DNA from: Nicotiana tabacum
Lineage: Eukaryota > Streptophyta > Magnoliopsida > Solanales > Solanaceae
Assembly (NCBI RefSeq): GCF_000715075.1
Contig: NC_134096.1
Span: 117,612,698 to 117,676,697, forward strand
DNA length: 64,000 nt
Direction of reading: 5' to 3'
Made by a program: the position numbers and the translations under genes. Under the pieces are notes generated by a model, which made no database searches, was not told where the DNA came from, and saw only the letters and a program-made list of their open reading frames with translations. The first letter of the stretch is position 1; every line of letters begins with the position of its first letter. This document shows, piece after piece, positions 12,801 to 22,432 of this stretch.

Positions 12801-15713
12801 TGGTTGGTTTCGGCATCGGTTGCCGAATTTGGAAATTTAGAAGTTCTTAGGCTTGAATCCGAGGGTAATTTGATGATTTGATGTTGTTTTGAGTGATTCG
12901 AAGGTTCGACTAAGTTGGTATGTGTCTATATGACTTGTTGGTATTTTTGGTTGAGGCCCTGAGGGCCTCAGGGTGATTCCGGGTGGTTAACGGATTTGTC
13001 GAAGTTGGAAAATGCAGCTGAAGCTGTTGCTACTGTTATTTTCGCACCTGCGGAAGAAAGAGTCGTAGGTGCGAGGCCGCTGGTGCGCGTGGGGAGTTTG
13101 TAGGTGCGGGCAATGCTGGGCTAGGCAGGTTGCGCAGGTGCGAGTTGGAGGTCGCATCTGCGAGCCCGCAGGTGCGAAACCTGGGGCGCAGATGCGGAAA
13201 GGGGAATGCTGGGCAGGCTTCGCAGAAGCGAAGGAAAAGCGCAGGTGCGCTTTCGCAGGCGCGAGAATTTGCTGAGCAGATGCGGAAAATGTGAGGCCAA
13301 GGCTGGAGCGCAGGCGCGAAGGATTTGGCCGCACCTGCGAGCCCGCATGTGCGAGGCCTGGAGCGCAGGTGCGGAAGCTGGGGAATTAAGTGGAGTTCGC
13401 GGATGCGGCGCCTTGACCGCAGGTGCGAAAAAACCTGGGCAGAAACCATAAATAGAACCCTTCGCGAATTTGGTTCATTTCCACCATTTTCAAGTCGGTT
13501 TTGGAGCTTTTGGAGTGATTTTTGAAGGGTGATTCAACGGCTATCAGTGAGGTAAGTTGCTGGAGCCCTAATACTTGGATAAATGGTGATTTTCCGTCGT
13601 TTAGTCATTGTAATTAGTGAAAATGAGGGGTTAGGGCTTGGGATTTTTGGAGAAGTAATTTAAGGATTGGAAGGACCAAACGATGTCGGATTTTGATGAA
13701 TTTGGTATGGTTAGACTCGTGAGTGAATGTGCTTTCTAGTTTTGTAAATTTTGTCGGATTTCGAGACGTGGGTCCGGGGGCCGGGTTTGAGCCAATTTCG
13801 GGTTTTGGTCTAATTATGTAGCTTTTCTTGTGGAATTCATTCCATTAGCTCGTATTGATTGTATTGTACTGTACTGATTGTGAATAGATTCGAAGTATTT
13901 GGAGACCGAGTCCAGAGACGAGGGCATCCCGGAGTAGGATTTTTACACTGTTAAAGTAAGTAACAGTTTTAACTCTGGGTTTGAGGGTATAAACCCGGAG
14001 ATTTGACATCACGTGATTGTTTGAAAGTGATACCCACGCTAGGTGACGAGCGTGTGGGTGTGCACCGCGAGGGATTGAGACTCGGTCTGTCCCGTGAGGC
14101 TGTGAGGCCTAATGGCTATTATCTGTGGTTATGTGTTTATTTGTTGTTGAACTTGTTTGCATTCATGTTAGAGATCATGCTTAGGCTTTATTCATGCTCA
14201 CATTATTTGTATTCAGTCATAGAAATTATTGTACATGTTTACCTCAGCCTCTATTATTTGTTAATATGTTGTGATACTTGATGTGGGTTGTGTTCCCTTA
14301 TTTGTTGATGATGGTGAGGCTAGTGAGGTACATGATTGAGTGAGTTCGAGGGCCTGGTTGTGAGGATATTAATATCATAGCGCGTGAGTTGTCCGCGTAG
14401 CGCGTGAGTTGACCGTGCGGGTTCAGGTATTGATATCATAGCGCGTGAGTTGTCCGCGTAGCACGTGAGTTGACCGTGCGGATCCAGGTATTGATATGAT
14501 GGCACGTGAGTTGTCCGTGTTTAGCGCTTAGGCTTTGGGAGCCCCTCCGGAGTCTGTACACACCCCCAGTGAGCGCAGAGTGTTGAGCGTTGAGTGATGA
14601 GTGCGAGTGATGGAGTGACATTGCTGTGAGGTTGCATTTACTTTTGTTATTGCTTCATTTACCTGTTAATTTTCCTTGTAGTCTTACTGATTTATGAAAT
14701 TACATGTCTACTCCTGTTTGTACTTAATTGTGGAAATAATAATTGGATTATTCTGCTTAGCTCGTCACTACTGCTCAGTTCCTTAGTTATTTCTGTTACT
14801 ACTGAGTTGGTTGTACTCATACTACACTCTGCACTTTATGTGCAGATCCAGGTGAGTTAGAGCGCGGCGATCGTTGAGTTCAGGCCGGCTATCTGTGGAG
14901 ATTGCAAGGTAGCTGCTAGCGTCCGCAGGACCTTGTTACTCCTTTTGTCATTTCTTCTTTTGGACAGTTAGATAGTTTATATATCTTAGTTTATAGTTTT
15001 AGACGCTCATAACTTAGTGACACCCCGATGTTTGGGGCTCATTTCCGTATTTTTCTATATTATATTTAGAGTTGATTTAGTTTATGAAAAATTTAAATGT
15101 TGAAATGTTTTATTAAATTCTTATAATCGGTTTAGTAGTAATATTTTGGGAAGTAGGCTTGCCTTGTAACACGATAGGCGCCATCACGACCATGGTTAGA
15201 TTTTGGGTCGTGACACTACTTTTTCTTGCTGGTTTAGTTCCTTCGTATTTATTTGCTATTTTGTTTCTTATTTCAGAGTAATGTGCTTTGCTAAACTAGT
15301 TTATCCAAACAATTAATTACAAGGTCACAAAGTCTCACGTAAAATTAAGAACTGCAACACCAGAAAGTAAAACCCTAATAAATAGAGGAGGATGAAAATA
15401 TTCTATTACTGAAATTTCAAATTTAATTTACCTGGTTTAATATAAAGCTCTTGCCTTGACGAGCGCGACCGCAAACGGAGACAACGCCAACTGGTTCTTT
15501 GACAAGCTGAAGTACCGCTAGGGCTTCAGGATCAATCTGGAACTTTCCTTTCTCATCGCAATACACGAAACGTATCGGTCTCGCTGGTCCCGTAGCGACA
15601 TTGATAGAGGACCGCTGTGGAGGCGATGGAGACGGAGACGTCGGCGGTGACGGTGACGGAGAATATTGCTGCGGCGAGTCTCCGGCGGAGCCTATGCCAA
15701 AAAACCTTCGCAT
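2303..15713 (-). CDS. GBPL3: Guanylate-binding-protein-like large GTPase, 14 exons, intact
   Basis: Exons (minus strand, plus coordinates): 15432-15713, 8890-9051, 8542-8607, 8159-8302, 7940-8053, 7519-7620, 7214-7399, 5679-5768, 5477-5611, 5143-5265, 4959-5044, 4272-4884, 3961-4038, 2303-3346. All introns are GT-AG and the frame stays open for 1074 residues, close to the roughly 1080 of Arabidopsis At5g46070 (GBPL3). Seen: P-loop GRARQGKS near residue 80, switch-like LLLLDTEGIDAYD in exon 2, the LLRDFYLDL (RD) motif across exons 4-5, the GBP helical middle (KRLQNFIKKAF), then about 500 residues of coiled coil and basic patches HGKRARID and NKRSKS that could be nuclear localisation signals. 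Known of the family: plant GBPL proteins bind GTP, and GBPL3 acts in the nucleus in defence transcription condensates and at the nuclear periphery. The start at 15713 (MRRFFG) fits the family N-terminus; an in-frame ATG at 15725 would add four residues. Intron 1 is 6.38 kb because of inserted DNA. Confidence 0.93.
3790..3868. repeat. Compound microsatellite (TC)n-(CA)n
   Basis: About 58 bases of TC dinucleotides run straight into about 20 bases of CA dinucleotides, inside intron 13 of the GBP gene (3347-3960). The tract reads through as Ser-Leu or Arg-Glu runs, which are artefacts. It is likely polymorphic in length. Confidence 0.95.
6957..7021 (-). mobile_element. Tiny poly(A) retroposon with 17-bp target duplication
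   Basis: The 17-mer acaattcacta(g/a)aacat occurs at 6957-6973 and again at 7005-7021 with one mismatch. Between them lies a 31-base insert beginning with a T run on the plus strand, that is, ending in poly(A) on the minus strand. This is the signature of target-primed reverse transcription of an extremely 5'-truncated LINE or SINE. It lies in intron 7 of the GBP gene, in the same direction as the gene. Confidence 0.65.
7622..7717 (-). mobile_element. 5'-truncated LINE tail with 15-bp target duplication at the exon 6 acceptor
   Basis: The 15-mer tgcagtcacaagttt is perfectly repeated at 7622-7636 and 7703-7717. The 66-base insert between them starts with a T run on the plus strand and, read on the minus strand, ends in poly(A) after a tail resembling the 3' ends of plant L1-type LINEs. 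The left duplication begins one base from exon 6 (7519-7620), so the insertion hit the splice acceptor itself: the acceptor CAG is retained in the proximal copy, and the run of A now lies where the pyrimidine tract would be. Confidence 0.8.
7800..7879. repeat. Short direct duplication in GBP intron 5
   Basis: A 20-base segment, gtcctt(a/c)ggatagagaggat, occurs at about 7800 and again at about 7858. It lies wholly in intron 5. No function is suggested. Confidence 0.6.
9052..12348. other. GBP intron 1, distal part, no gene
   Basis: AT-rich intron sequence with stops in every frame. It holds a short (GT)n/(GA)n tract near 10523-10557, an A-rich LINE-tail-like stretch near 10819-10900, and a probable SINE near 11545-11705. 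No exon of the GBP gene is missing, since exons 1 and 2 join in frame across it. Confidence 0.7.
11545..11705 (+). mobile_element. Probable tRNA-derived SINE
   Basis: A box A-like segment near 11551 (tagtctagccataagagcg) is followed about 50 bases later by a box B-like segment ggtttgaacc at 11604-11613, the spacing of an internal RNA polymerase III promoter. The body then continues for about 90 bases without a coding frame. This matches the layout of Solanaceae SINEs. I could not fix the ends or a target duplication. Confidence 0.5.
13040..13440. repeat. GC-rich array of degenerate GCAGGTGCGA-like motifs
   Basis: Within the solo LTR, about 15 copies of a 9-10 base motif of the form GC(A/G)(G/C)(A/G)TGCG(A/G) are scattered over 400 bases, some inverted as GCACCTGCGA. 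GC content is far above the surroundings. The periodic motif opens long overlapping frames on both strands, which are compositional artefacts. Confidence 0.75.
14367..14517 (+). repeat. 61-bp tandem repeat, about 2.5 units
   Basis: Units starting at about 14367, 14428 and 14489 each contain tatcatagcgcgtgagttgt followed by a half-copy gcgtgagttgaccgtgcgg, so each unit is itself made of two related halves. It lies within the solo LTR. Confidence 0.85.
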
Positions 15714-15810
15714 ATTTTCACACACGGGGCTGTTCTCTGTGGAGTTCTTTTTTGGCCGTTTATTTTATAAATGGAAAAGAGGGAAAAAGGGAAAGGACAG
15801 GAGGCCCGGA

Positions 15811-15827
15811 AGTATTTATATGACGTC
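15811..15827 (-). promoter_or_regulatory. Candidate TATA box and GACGTC (C-box) of the GBP gene
   Basis: Read on the minus strand, CATATAAATACT (15811-15822) lies about 98 bases upstream of the start codon and abuts the palindrome GACGTC (15822-15827), a core bound by plant bZIP factors. A second AT-rich TATA-like stretch lies nearer the ATG, around 15764-15773. Position and composition fit a core promoter; function is inferred only. Confidence 0.4.
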
Positions 15828-16734
15828 GATTGAGAAGACCCGATATTACTACTTTACCCTTCAGAATGGATAAGGTTTGAGAGTACGTACAGAAATGTTG
15901 TTAAGGGGTTTTATGGAATTGAAGAGAAATGGCGTGACAGCGTGTTGGTAAAGCTAAACGGGCTGGCCTTTTTATCTTTTCTTTCTTTTCCTAATGACAT
16001 CGTTGGCACGTAAGTTGATTAATTATCAGATAATTGATATTCTAACTTGTCACTTTAATTACATTGTTTCTCCTTTGCCCCCAATCACTCTTTGAGGACA
16101 CAACAAGTTGTTTAACATAATCAGTAAAGTTCTTTATCTGTGAAAAGCTATTCAATTTTTTAATTTTCATTCTATTCTTTAACTAGCCAACTCATGATAA
16201 AATGTTAAACCAATCTCATTATATTGAAAAAATCATTACTAACATTAAAGGGAAGGGAATTATAATTTAACAAACTAATTATCACAAAATTATATTTCCA
16301 CTTATCCAAAATATAATATTTTTTGGTTATCCAATAGTCTATCTAAAAAAATTGATACATTTTTATATTTAAAAATAATTCAACTTTAAACTTTTCATTT
16401 TATCGATGAGAAATTTTTATAGTAACTATACAAAATTATGGTCCCACAGAGCTTTTACCCTTTAAGTTTTTAAGATCGAAAGTTTTAAAAAAAAAATTAA
16501 AACTACGTGCCGAGTTAAACTACCAAAAATTTATAAATTGAAAAAAAAATGAAATAAAGGGAATAGTAATAATATTTGTTTTAAAACCTGGAATTTGTAA
16601 TTTGGGGGCTAAAAAGGTTTGAGTATTAGCTAATGCATAGGACACCAACTGTTATTGGCTTTGTGTTTCTTTCCACTGTTTATACAGCAGATATTTTATG
16701 CATGAAAAATGTTTCACGGACATCGTAAAAGAAC
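15828..16734. other. 5' flank of the GBP gene, AT-rich
   Basis: No open frame of note and no recognised element. It contains many A/T runs, especially 16300-16560. It should include distal promoter sequence of the GBP gene. Confidence 0.5.
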
Positions 16735-17207
16735 CTAAGTTGGTCGAACTCTTTCACTTTTAGTGCCGCACTCGTGTCTACACGACGTGGGTGTGGGTAT
16801 GGGTGTGGGATCCGTGTCGGATCTGGTCAACCGATTTTGGGTACTTTGACCAAAATCAACGGAGAAATTTGGGACATATACAATGATTTTTGAAAACAAA
16901 TCAAAAGTTATGGTGATATGGAATAAAATTGAATACCTTGTATATATAAATTTCTATGTCAGTTCTTTTCCTTTTATCTCCTTCTAAAATTCTACTCTTG
17001 TTCAATATTTTCTCCTTCTCGGAATACCTTATAAGTTTTCCACATAGACATATTTTTATAACTCTATTTTTAAATAATTAAATTATTTTTAGCCGAATCC
17101 CCGCACTTGTATCCGTACCCCCGAATCTTTAAATTTAGATCATGAAGAATCTCACCTCTAGATCCGCACCCATATCGGATACCCACACCTGAGTCTGAGC
17201 AACTTAG
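16735..17207. mobile_element. MITE, 473 bp, with 8-bp target duplication
   Basis: The ends are inverted repeats: CTAAGTTGGTCGAACTC at the left and the reverse complement of CTAAGTTGCTCAGACTC at the right. Subterminal GTGTGGGTATGGGTG-type blocks are also inverted. The element is flanked by a perfect 8-bp duplication, aaaagaac, at 16727-16734 and 17208-17215. There is no coding capacity. The 8-bp duplication would suit a hAT-type transposase, but the termini are not typical, so the superfamily is open. Confidence 0.85.
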
Positions 17208-18091
17208 AAAAGAACTAAAATCTTATAATGCTTGTGGTTCCAGTAAAGTTGCAGCTTCAATTTTCCATCAGAGCAGACATGGTGCAAAAACAACACCACA
17301 AAGCTGGTTCTGCGTGTCAAATGAGATCTCAAAAATACTAGTCATTCATGAATTGTGAGAGAATGGAGCCTCGATCTTGTTTGGAAACATTGCAACTTGT
17401 TCATCTAAAGCTCCAAGGGAAAGAACTCTTTTGATGGTTTCTTGTATTGAACCACCTGTTTGTAGTCTATATATCCATGTAAATTTAAATAATCACTTTT
17501 CTGTGCATATATATATATATATATATGTCTCTCAACTTGTAATTCATTTCTTCAGCTCTACCGGCCTTCTTCTCACAGCCATCAACATGGTTAGGAAAAG
17601 ACCTATGGTTCATGTTTGCACCATTTTCAATTTTTTGATCCATGGAGTTGTTTCTACAACTAACTCTACATAGAACCCATTACGTAATTAGTTCATATTT
17701 GTTAAATTGTGCAACCATCTCATAAAAGCTTAAATTAACCAGCAAAATCACACCTTAACCAAGCTAGTTATGTTTTTAACATGCATGCCTCCTTACGTGC
17801 TGGATGGACTTGATTCTTTTCAATGAACAAACACTTGAACTTAGGATCTGGATACTATATTGAATTGTGCGACGGTCTCATCTAAATATTTAAGTTGTAA
17901 CTTAATTATGTCTTGACCAACAATATATATATATAGAGCCTGTATCTCAGTGCTACACATTCATGAAATAGTACAAACCAATGAAGTTGATGTAGCCTGT
18001 ATGTACACTGTTTTTCATTGTATTATTCTTGTTCTTTCGGTAGTGTTAGAGAAAGCAGGGCAGCTTAACCTCATTGATCCTTCTGATGACC
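17208..18091. other. Intergenic, no gene
   Basis: Contains short (TA)n tracts at about 17507-17526 and 17922-17936. The open frame at 17377-17673 shows no family resemblance and I do not regard it as a gene. Confidence 0.5.
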
Positions 18092-18824
18092 TCAAAGAAG
18101 TATGGCCATAATTAACAAGCCTATACTCGTACATCGTCCAGTCAGTCTTAGCTTGGTTCCTTTTGGAGCACGACCAATATAGAAAACGAGGGTATTCTTA
18201 ACCCCAAGGCACTGCGATGTAATAGAAGAAAGAATCGGTTTGTCAGTTCCAAGACCCTGATGCAGCTGATCTGTTAGGACGAACACCATTAGGATATTTT
18301 CTGCACTGGGGACTGTAGAAAAACCATTCTCTCTCTCCAAAATAGGCCTATTGCCTGGAGTAACATATATTAGAAAAATGATGAGTAATTGCTACATAGA
18401 TCATCTGGTATTCTAAACTATAAAACACCAACTAATACTTCTATCTAATTTGCAGTGTTTTTAGAAATAAATTAAAGATAGGTGTGCTCCTATGGCGTGG
18501 TTTAACAGTTCCATCTGCCTATTCCTTTGTAGACATGAGGGTTACCAGATATCTGAATAGGTGGTGATAGCAAATACTTGATGGACTAATCAAGGTGCGC
18601 AAGCTTGCTCTTATACTACAGTTATTAAAAATAAACACAAACATTGAAAAAGGACTTACAGTGTATAGTAATTCCCATGGGTTGAACTTGTAGAGATCGA
18701 TATCGGCTATTATAGAGATTACTGGATCTGGATAGGAAGCTGAGACCTTCTTCTTCAGATAACAATCAATGAGCTCCTCATCAGTAGGGTGAAATCTAAA
18801 TCCTGGTGGAAGAGACCTGTCCAT
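18092..18824 (-). pseudogene. NAC transcription factor pseudogene
   Basis: Exon 1 (18660-18824) is intact and encodes [19 protein letters not shown]... through FNPWELLY, the A and B subdomains of the NAC domain, with a GT donor at its end. Exon 2 (about 18095-18345) carries recognisable pieces in several frames: an [15 protein letters not shown] stretch with one extra base, [35 protein letters not shown] and FYIGRAPKGTK. The YWKAT segment is lost by a deletion of about 14 bases, and at least two further frameshifts follow. The third exon and the C-terminal activation region are not found. The gene would read away from Tat1, whose left end lies about 330 bases upstream. In intact relatives the product binds DNA as a dimer in the nucleus. 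Confidence 0.85.
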
Positions 18825-19157
18825 GCCTAGCATTATGAGATGAAAAATGTTTTCAAACACTTTCTGAAATGAAGGAATTTAAGATTGTATATATAATAGT
18901 GTGAGGTTTAGACTAAATCATTGGAAAAATCACCAACCATATGATGTTTTAGTCGTTTTGTATATGTTGGTTTCTGATGGATTCTTCGATGTAGAGGTGA
19001 CCCTAGTAGCTTACATGCTGTCTAGTACTATATATATGGTGCAAAAATGAGAAAGTTTAATGTCTTGAAAGTTATTAAAAATATTTTTGAGAACTTCTAT
19101 CCTTTGTTGTTTGTATTACTATATATAATTGCTTATGTCATTTTCGTCAAAGCATAG
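18825..19157. other. Upstream flank of the NAC pseudogene
   Basis: AT-rich non-coding DNA between the pseudogene and Tat1. The last five bases, catag (19153-19157), are the target duplication of Tat1. Confidence 0.6.
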
Positions 19158-19207
19158 TGTTTACCCGGAAAGTCGAATATAGTTGAATTTATAAGTAGTT
19201 CCAAGGA
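19158..19207 (-). repeat. Tat1 3' LTR stub (about 50 bp)
   Basis: TGTTTACC(C/c)GGAAAGTCGAATATAG-type sequence matches the start of the other LTR at 28774 for about 50 bases, then passes directly into the antisense gene. The rest of the LTR and the polypurine tract were deleted. Confidence 0.8.
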
Positions 19208-21564
19208 GAAAGCTTCCTCTTCACGGTCGTCCGGTGACAAGGCGCCGGTGGAGCCGCCTCCCCACGAGTATGTTCCTTGCCCATGTACTCTGAAGATCGA
19301 TTTTAAGGTTGAAAATCCTTAGTCGGTTCCGAGTCGATGTGAGCATATGTCGATGTACATGTGCTCGATAACAGAGGGCCATCTCGAGGCTGTGAGGAAA
19401 GACTGTAACTTGGGTCCCGAGGTTGTGTTGCAAATTCTCTCTCCCGAAGAGAGCGTCATCACTCATGTGGATGGATTTTTAAGTGTTTATACTTGCCCCT
19501 TCACGTTGAGTCCCGTCGACCCAGTGATCATTGATTTTTGCAAAAGATATCAGGCCACCCTCGGTCAAATTCATCCTTCTCTATGGCGCATAGTAACCTT
19601 ACTTCGCTTCTTCTCCAACAAGGCCGGGGGCTGGATTACACCCTAAATCACCCCATACGATTGTATCAGCCTCAAATCTTTCGAGGACTAATCAGGCTCC
19701 ATCGTCGGCCATCGAAAGCTTTAATGCCTAGCATCGACGAAGACAAGGATCGGGGTTGGATAGGCCATTATAATCGGGTGAGGACCCGTGACCTTATCCC
19801 GGAAGAGAAGATGTCATTCCCCGAGGAATGAAATTTCGACCGTAAGTGATTTTCATAAGGTGTTGCTTTTCGTATCTTTCTCTGATTCTATCCGATATCC
19901 CCCTCCGATATACAGCTGCCCCTTGGATGCCACAAGCAGTACCCGACCTCGAGGATTGGGTTCAGAAGTTAGCCTCGACCTTCTCTTATGTCGAACGCGC
20001 TTTGCGTGATTTGGCGAAAGGTAGGTGGGAGGCCAAGAATCATGGTAAAGGTCACTTCTCATGTTTTTTGAAACATTTCTTATGCTCCATTTGTTACTGA
20101 CTTCCTTTTATGCAGACGTAACCAAGGATGCCGTTTTGAGGCCTTCGAGTGGTGAGGAAGGAACCAAGTCCCCGGTCCCGAAACTGGGAAAAGATAAAAA
20201 GCAAAAAGTTATCTCTCGGTCAGAGGACCTCAAGCCCAAAACTCGAAGGGTGAGGAGGAAGGCAATCGCTCTTCCGATGGACTCGGTCCAACGACTGAGA
20301 GAATAAGAAAAAGAAGAAGAAGAAGAAGAAGATGTTTTAGATTTGGTGGTCCGATCCGCGAAAGCTATCGAGGTCACCATACCTTCTGAGTCGATGACGG
20401 CTACACTGGTCGGGGCCGGTTCCGATACCCCGAGTCTCGATCAGAGCGTCCCGAGCGATTCTCTCGGGACCATGATAGTGTGTTATTTGCCTACTCTTCC
20501 GACTTTTTCTGAGGAGGCATTAAAGGAAGCTCGAGAATTGAAGACCCCCGATATGGGCGGAGGCTCTAATGTAGGGTATCCTTTTCGAGATTGCTTCACT
20601 GGAGTCGGTGATGCCTCCGATATTAGTGACACTTCTCTTCTCCTAGAAGAGGCCCAACGTTTCATTTCTCGGGTAATGATTTTACTCCGCTTGGTTTCTT
20701 CGTTCTTTTCTATACCTGATTTGTGTTTTTCCCCTTCTGTGTAGGCCATTAGCAAGTTTTGAGTCGACCTCAGCCAGTGTGAGGTCGAGCTTCAGAAGGT
20801 CTCGGGGGAGAGAGATGTTATGCAGCTTCTTTGCGGCCAAAAGGACGAGGTTATAAGGAACCTCCAAGCAGATTTGGCTAAGTCTCGTGAAGAAGAGGCC
20901 GAACTAGATAAGCAGGTGAGCCTCGTTCTGTTAGAGTATGAGTTTGACCCAACTGTGAAAGCTAACCCTTCGTTATCTCAGTTGCAGCAAAAGGTTGAAA
21001 AGATCGGGTTGCTTCGGAAAAAAGTCAATCAAATCAAGGCCGAATGTGATCGATGGAAGGAGACTATCGACCGCCTGGCTGCAAAAAAAAGAAGAAATCT
21101 TGGTCAAATTATCATCGGCCAATGTTCAGTTTCGAAGCATCAAGCAAAAAGGTTCGGCTCAGGCCAAGAGGATCGAGGAGCTTGAAGCAAGTCTTGTTGA
21201 GGCCAAGGTGGAGATTGAGTCATCGAAAGTCATGGCAGAAAAGTCTATTACCGTGTATCGAGCCAATGCTGAGGCTGCTCAAATAGAGGCAAGAGAGGCA
21301 TCAGATACTGCCGGCACTCAAGCACATTGGGTTGCCGAACTTGCTAAGTGTCGATCTCGAAGGGGGACCCTTGAAGAGATACACGCTCGAGGTTTCGATC
21401 TTGCTGAAGAGATAAAAAGGGCCAAAGAACTCGAAGCTGATGCCGAAGCCTTGGATTCTGATGGTGATGATGATGATGATGGTAGCAAGAGCGGGTCCGA
21501 TAATGGGGGGAGCCCGGTGAAGAAGAGACCGCTCTCGATGATAACCCAGAAGCTTATCCCTTAG
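19208..21564 (+). pseudogene. Tat1 antisense gene with three introns ('putative gypsy type transposon' domain plus coiled coil)
   Basis: The gene is antisense to gag-pol. Exon A (19208-19841) encodes a domain of the Pfam 'putative gypsy type transposon' family (segments DGFLSVYTCPFTLSPVDPVI, LWRIVTLLRFF, LNHPIRLYQPQIFRG, RGWIGHYNRVRTRDLIP). Introns: 19842-19915 (GTAAGT...ACAG, phase 1), 20045-20115 (GTAAAG...GCAG, phase 1), 20673-20744 (GTAATG...GTAG, phase 0). Joining across them keeps the frame: DPAPWMPQAVPDLEDWVQKL..., KNHDVTKDA..., FISR-AISKF. The last exon (20745-21564) is a long coiled coil ending in an acidic DGDDDDDGSKSGSD tail. Defects: in-frame stops near 19320, 20306 and 20761, a frameshift near 19635 and another at an A run near 21083. 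The 5' end is cut by the LTR deletion. The biochemical role of this family is unknown. Confidence 0.8.
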
Positions 21565-21734
21565 CTTTTATGTTGCATTTATTCACGTAAACAATCTTTG
21601 TATATTTATACTAATATCTTTTTCTTTTACTGACTTGCTTCTGCTTTCTTGCCTTATGAAGATTGTATTCATGCCTTGCGAATGTTTTCATAAGGATTTA
21701 GGCGATTTCATCGAATTCGGCATTCGTAGCCTTT

Positions 21735-22432
21735 ATGGCCAAGTGAGTGTTTGCTCGAACTTGAAATAAAAGTAGCCCACGGGCTTAGTAGTCGAGTTAA
21801 CGTTTCGAACTCGAAGTAAAGTATCATAACCCGTAGGCTTTTTATGATCGAGTGAGTGATTGCTCGAACTCAAAGTAAGATAGCCCTTAAGCTTTAATAA
21901 TTGAGTGAGTGATTGTTTCGAACTCGAACTCAAAATATCTTAGCCCGTAGGCCTTTTATGATTGAGTGAGTGATTGCTCGAACTCTAAGTAAGATAGCCC
22001 TTAGGCTTTAATAATTGAGTGAGTGATTGTTTCGAACTCGAACTCAGAATATCTAAGCCCGTAGGCCTTTTATGATCGAGTGAGTGATTGCTCGAACTCG
22101 AAGTAAGATAGCCCTTAAGCTTTAATAATTGAGTGATTGATTGTTTCAAACTCGAACTCAAAATATCTTAGCCCGTAGGCCTTTTATGATCGAGTGAGTG
22201 ATTTCTCGAACTCGAAGTAAGATAGCCCTTAGGCTTTAATAATTGAGTGAGTGATTGTTTCGAACTCGAACTCAGAATATCTTAGCATGTAGGCCTTTTA
22301 TGATCGAGTGAGTGATTGCTCGAACTCGAAGTAAGATAGCCCTTAGGCTTTAATAATTGAGTGAATGATTGTTTCGAACTCGAACTCAAAATATCTTAGC
22401 CCGTAGGCTTTTATGATCGCTTGTATCAAAAA
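21735..22432. repeat. 114-bp tandem array, about 6 units, each of two 57-bp half-units
   Basis: A landmark tttatgat(c/t)gagtgagtga starts near 21841, 21955, 22068, 22183 and 22297, and a degenerate one near 22410 (spacing 113-115). Each unit contains two related halves, one with agcccgtaggcctttta and one with agcccttaggctttaata, both followed by GAGTGAGTGATTG and CGAACTCGAA. The array lies between the integrase end and the antisense gene end, the position where Tat-lineage elements are known to carry hypervariable tandem repeats. Confidence 0.93.

Larger units (their letters stand above)
12349..15215 (+). mobile_element. Solo LTR (2867 bp) in GBP intron 1
   Basis: The segment begins TGTAACGACTCGG and ends TTTGGGTCGTGACA (TG...CA) and is flanked by a perfect 5-bp duplication, ctact, at 12344-12348 and 15216-15220. 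No gag or pol and no second LTR are present, so it is a solo LTR left by recombination. The terminal sequence is like that of the LTR at 60536-61919, which is followed by an initiator-tRNA-Met type primer site; the orientation is taken from that. It contains a GC-rich block and a 61-bp tandem repeat, listed separately. Open frames within it overlap on both strands and look non-coding. Confidence 0.92.

Noticed and set aside
13036..13525. Several overlapping open frames on both strands rich in Arg, Ala and Cys
   Set aside because: They arise from the GC-rich repeated decamer in the solo LTR; all frames are open together and the peptides are repetitive.
17377..17673. A 98-codon open frame
   Set aside because: Contains a translated TA microsatellite and shows no recognisable domain.
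20820..21564. Independent host gene for a coiled-coil protein
   Set aside because: It is continuous in frame, after splicing, with the Tat antisense gene, lies within Tat1 boundaries and has a counterpart in Tat2.
21735..22432. CRISPR-like array
   Set aside because: Repeats are contiguous, 114 bp, with no unique spacers, and the genome is a plant's.
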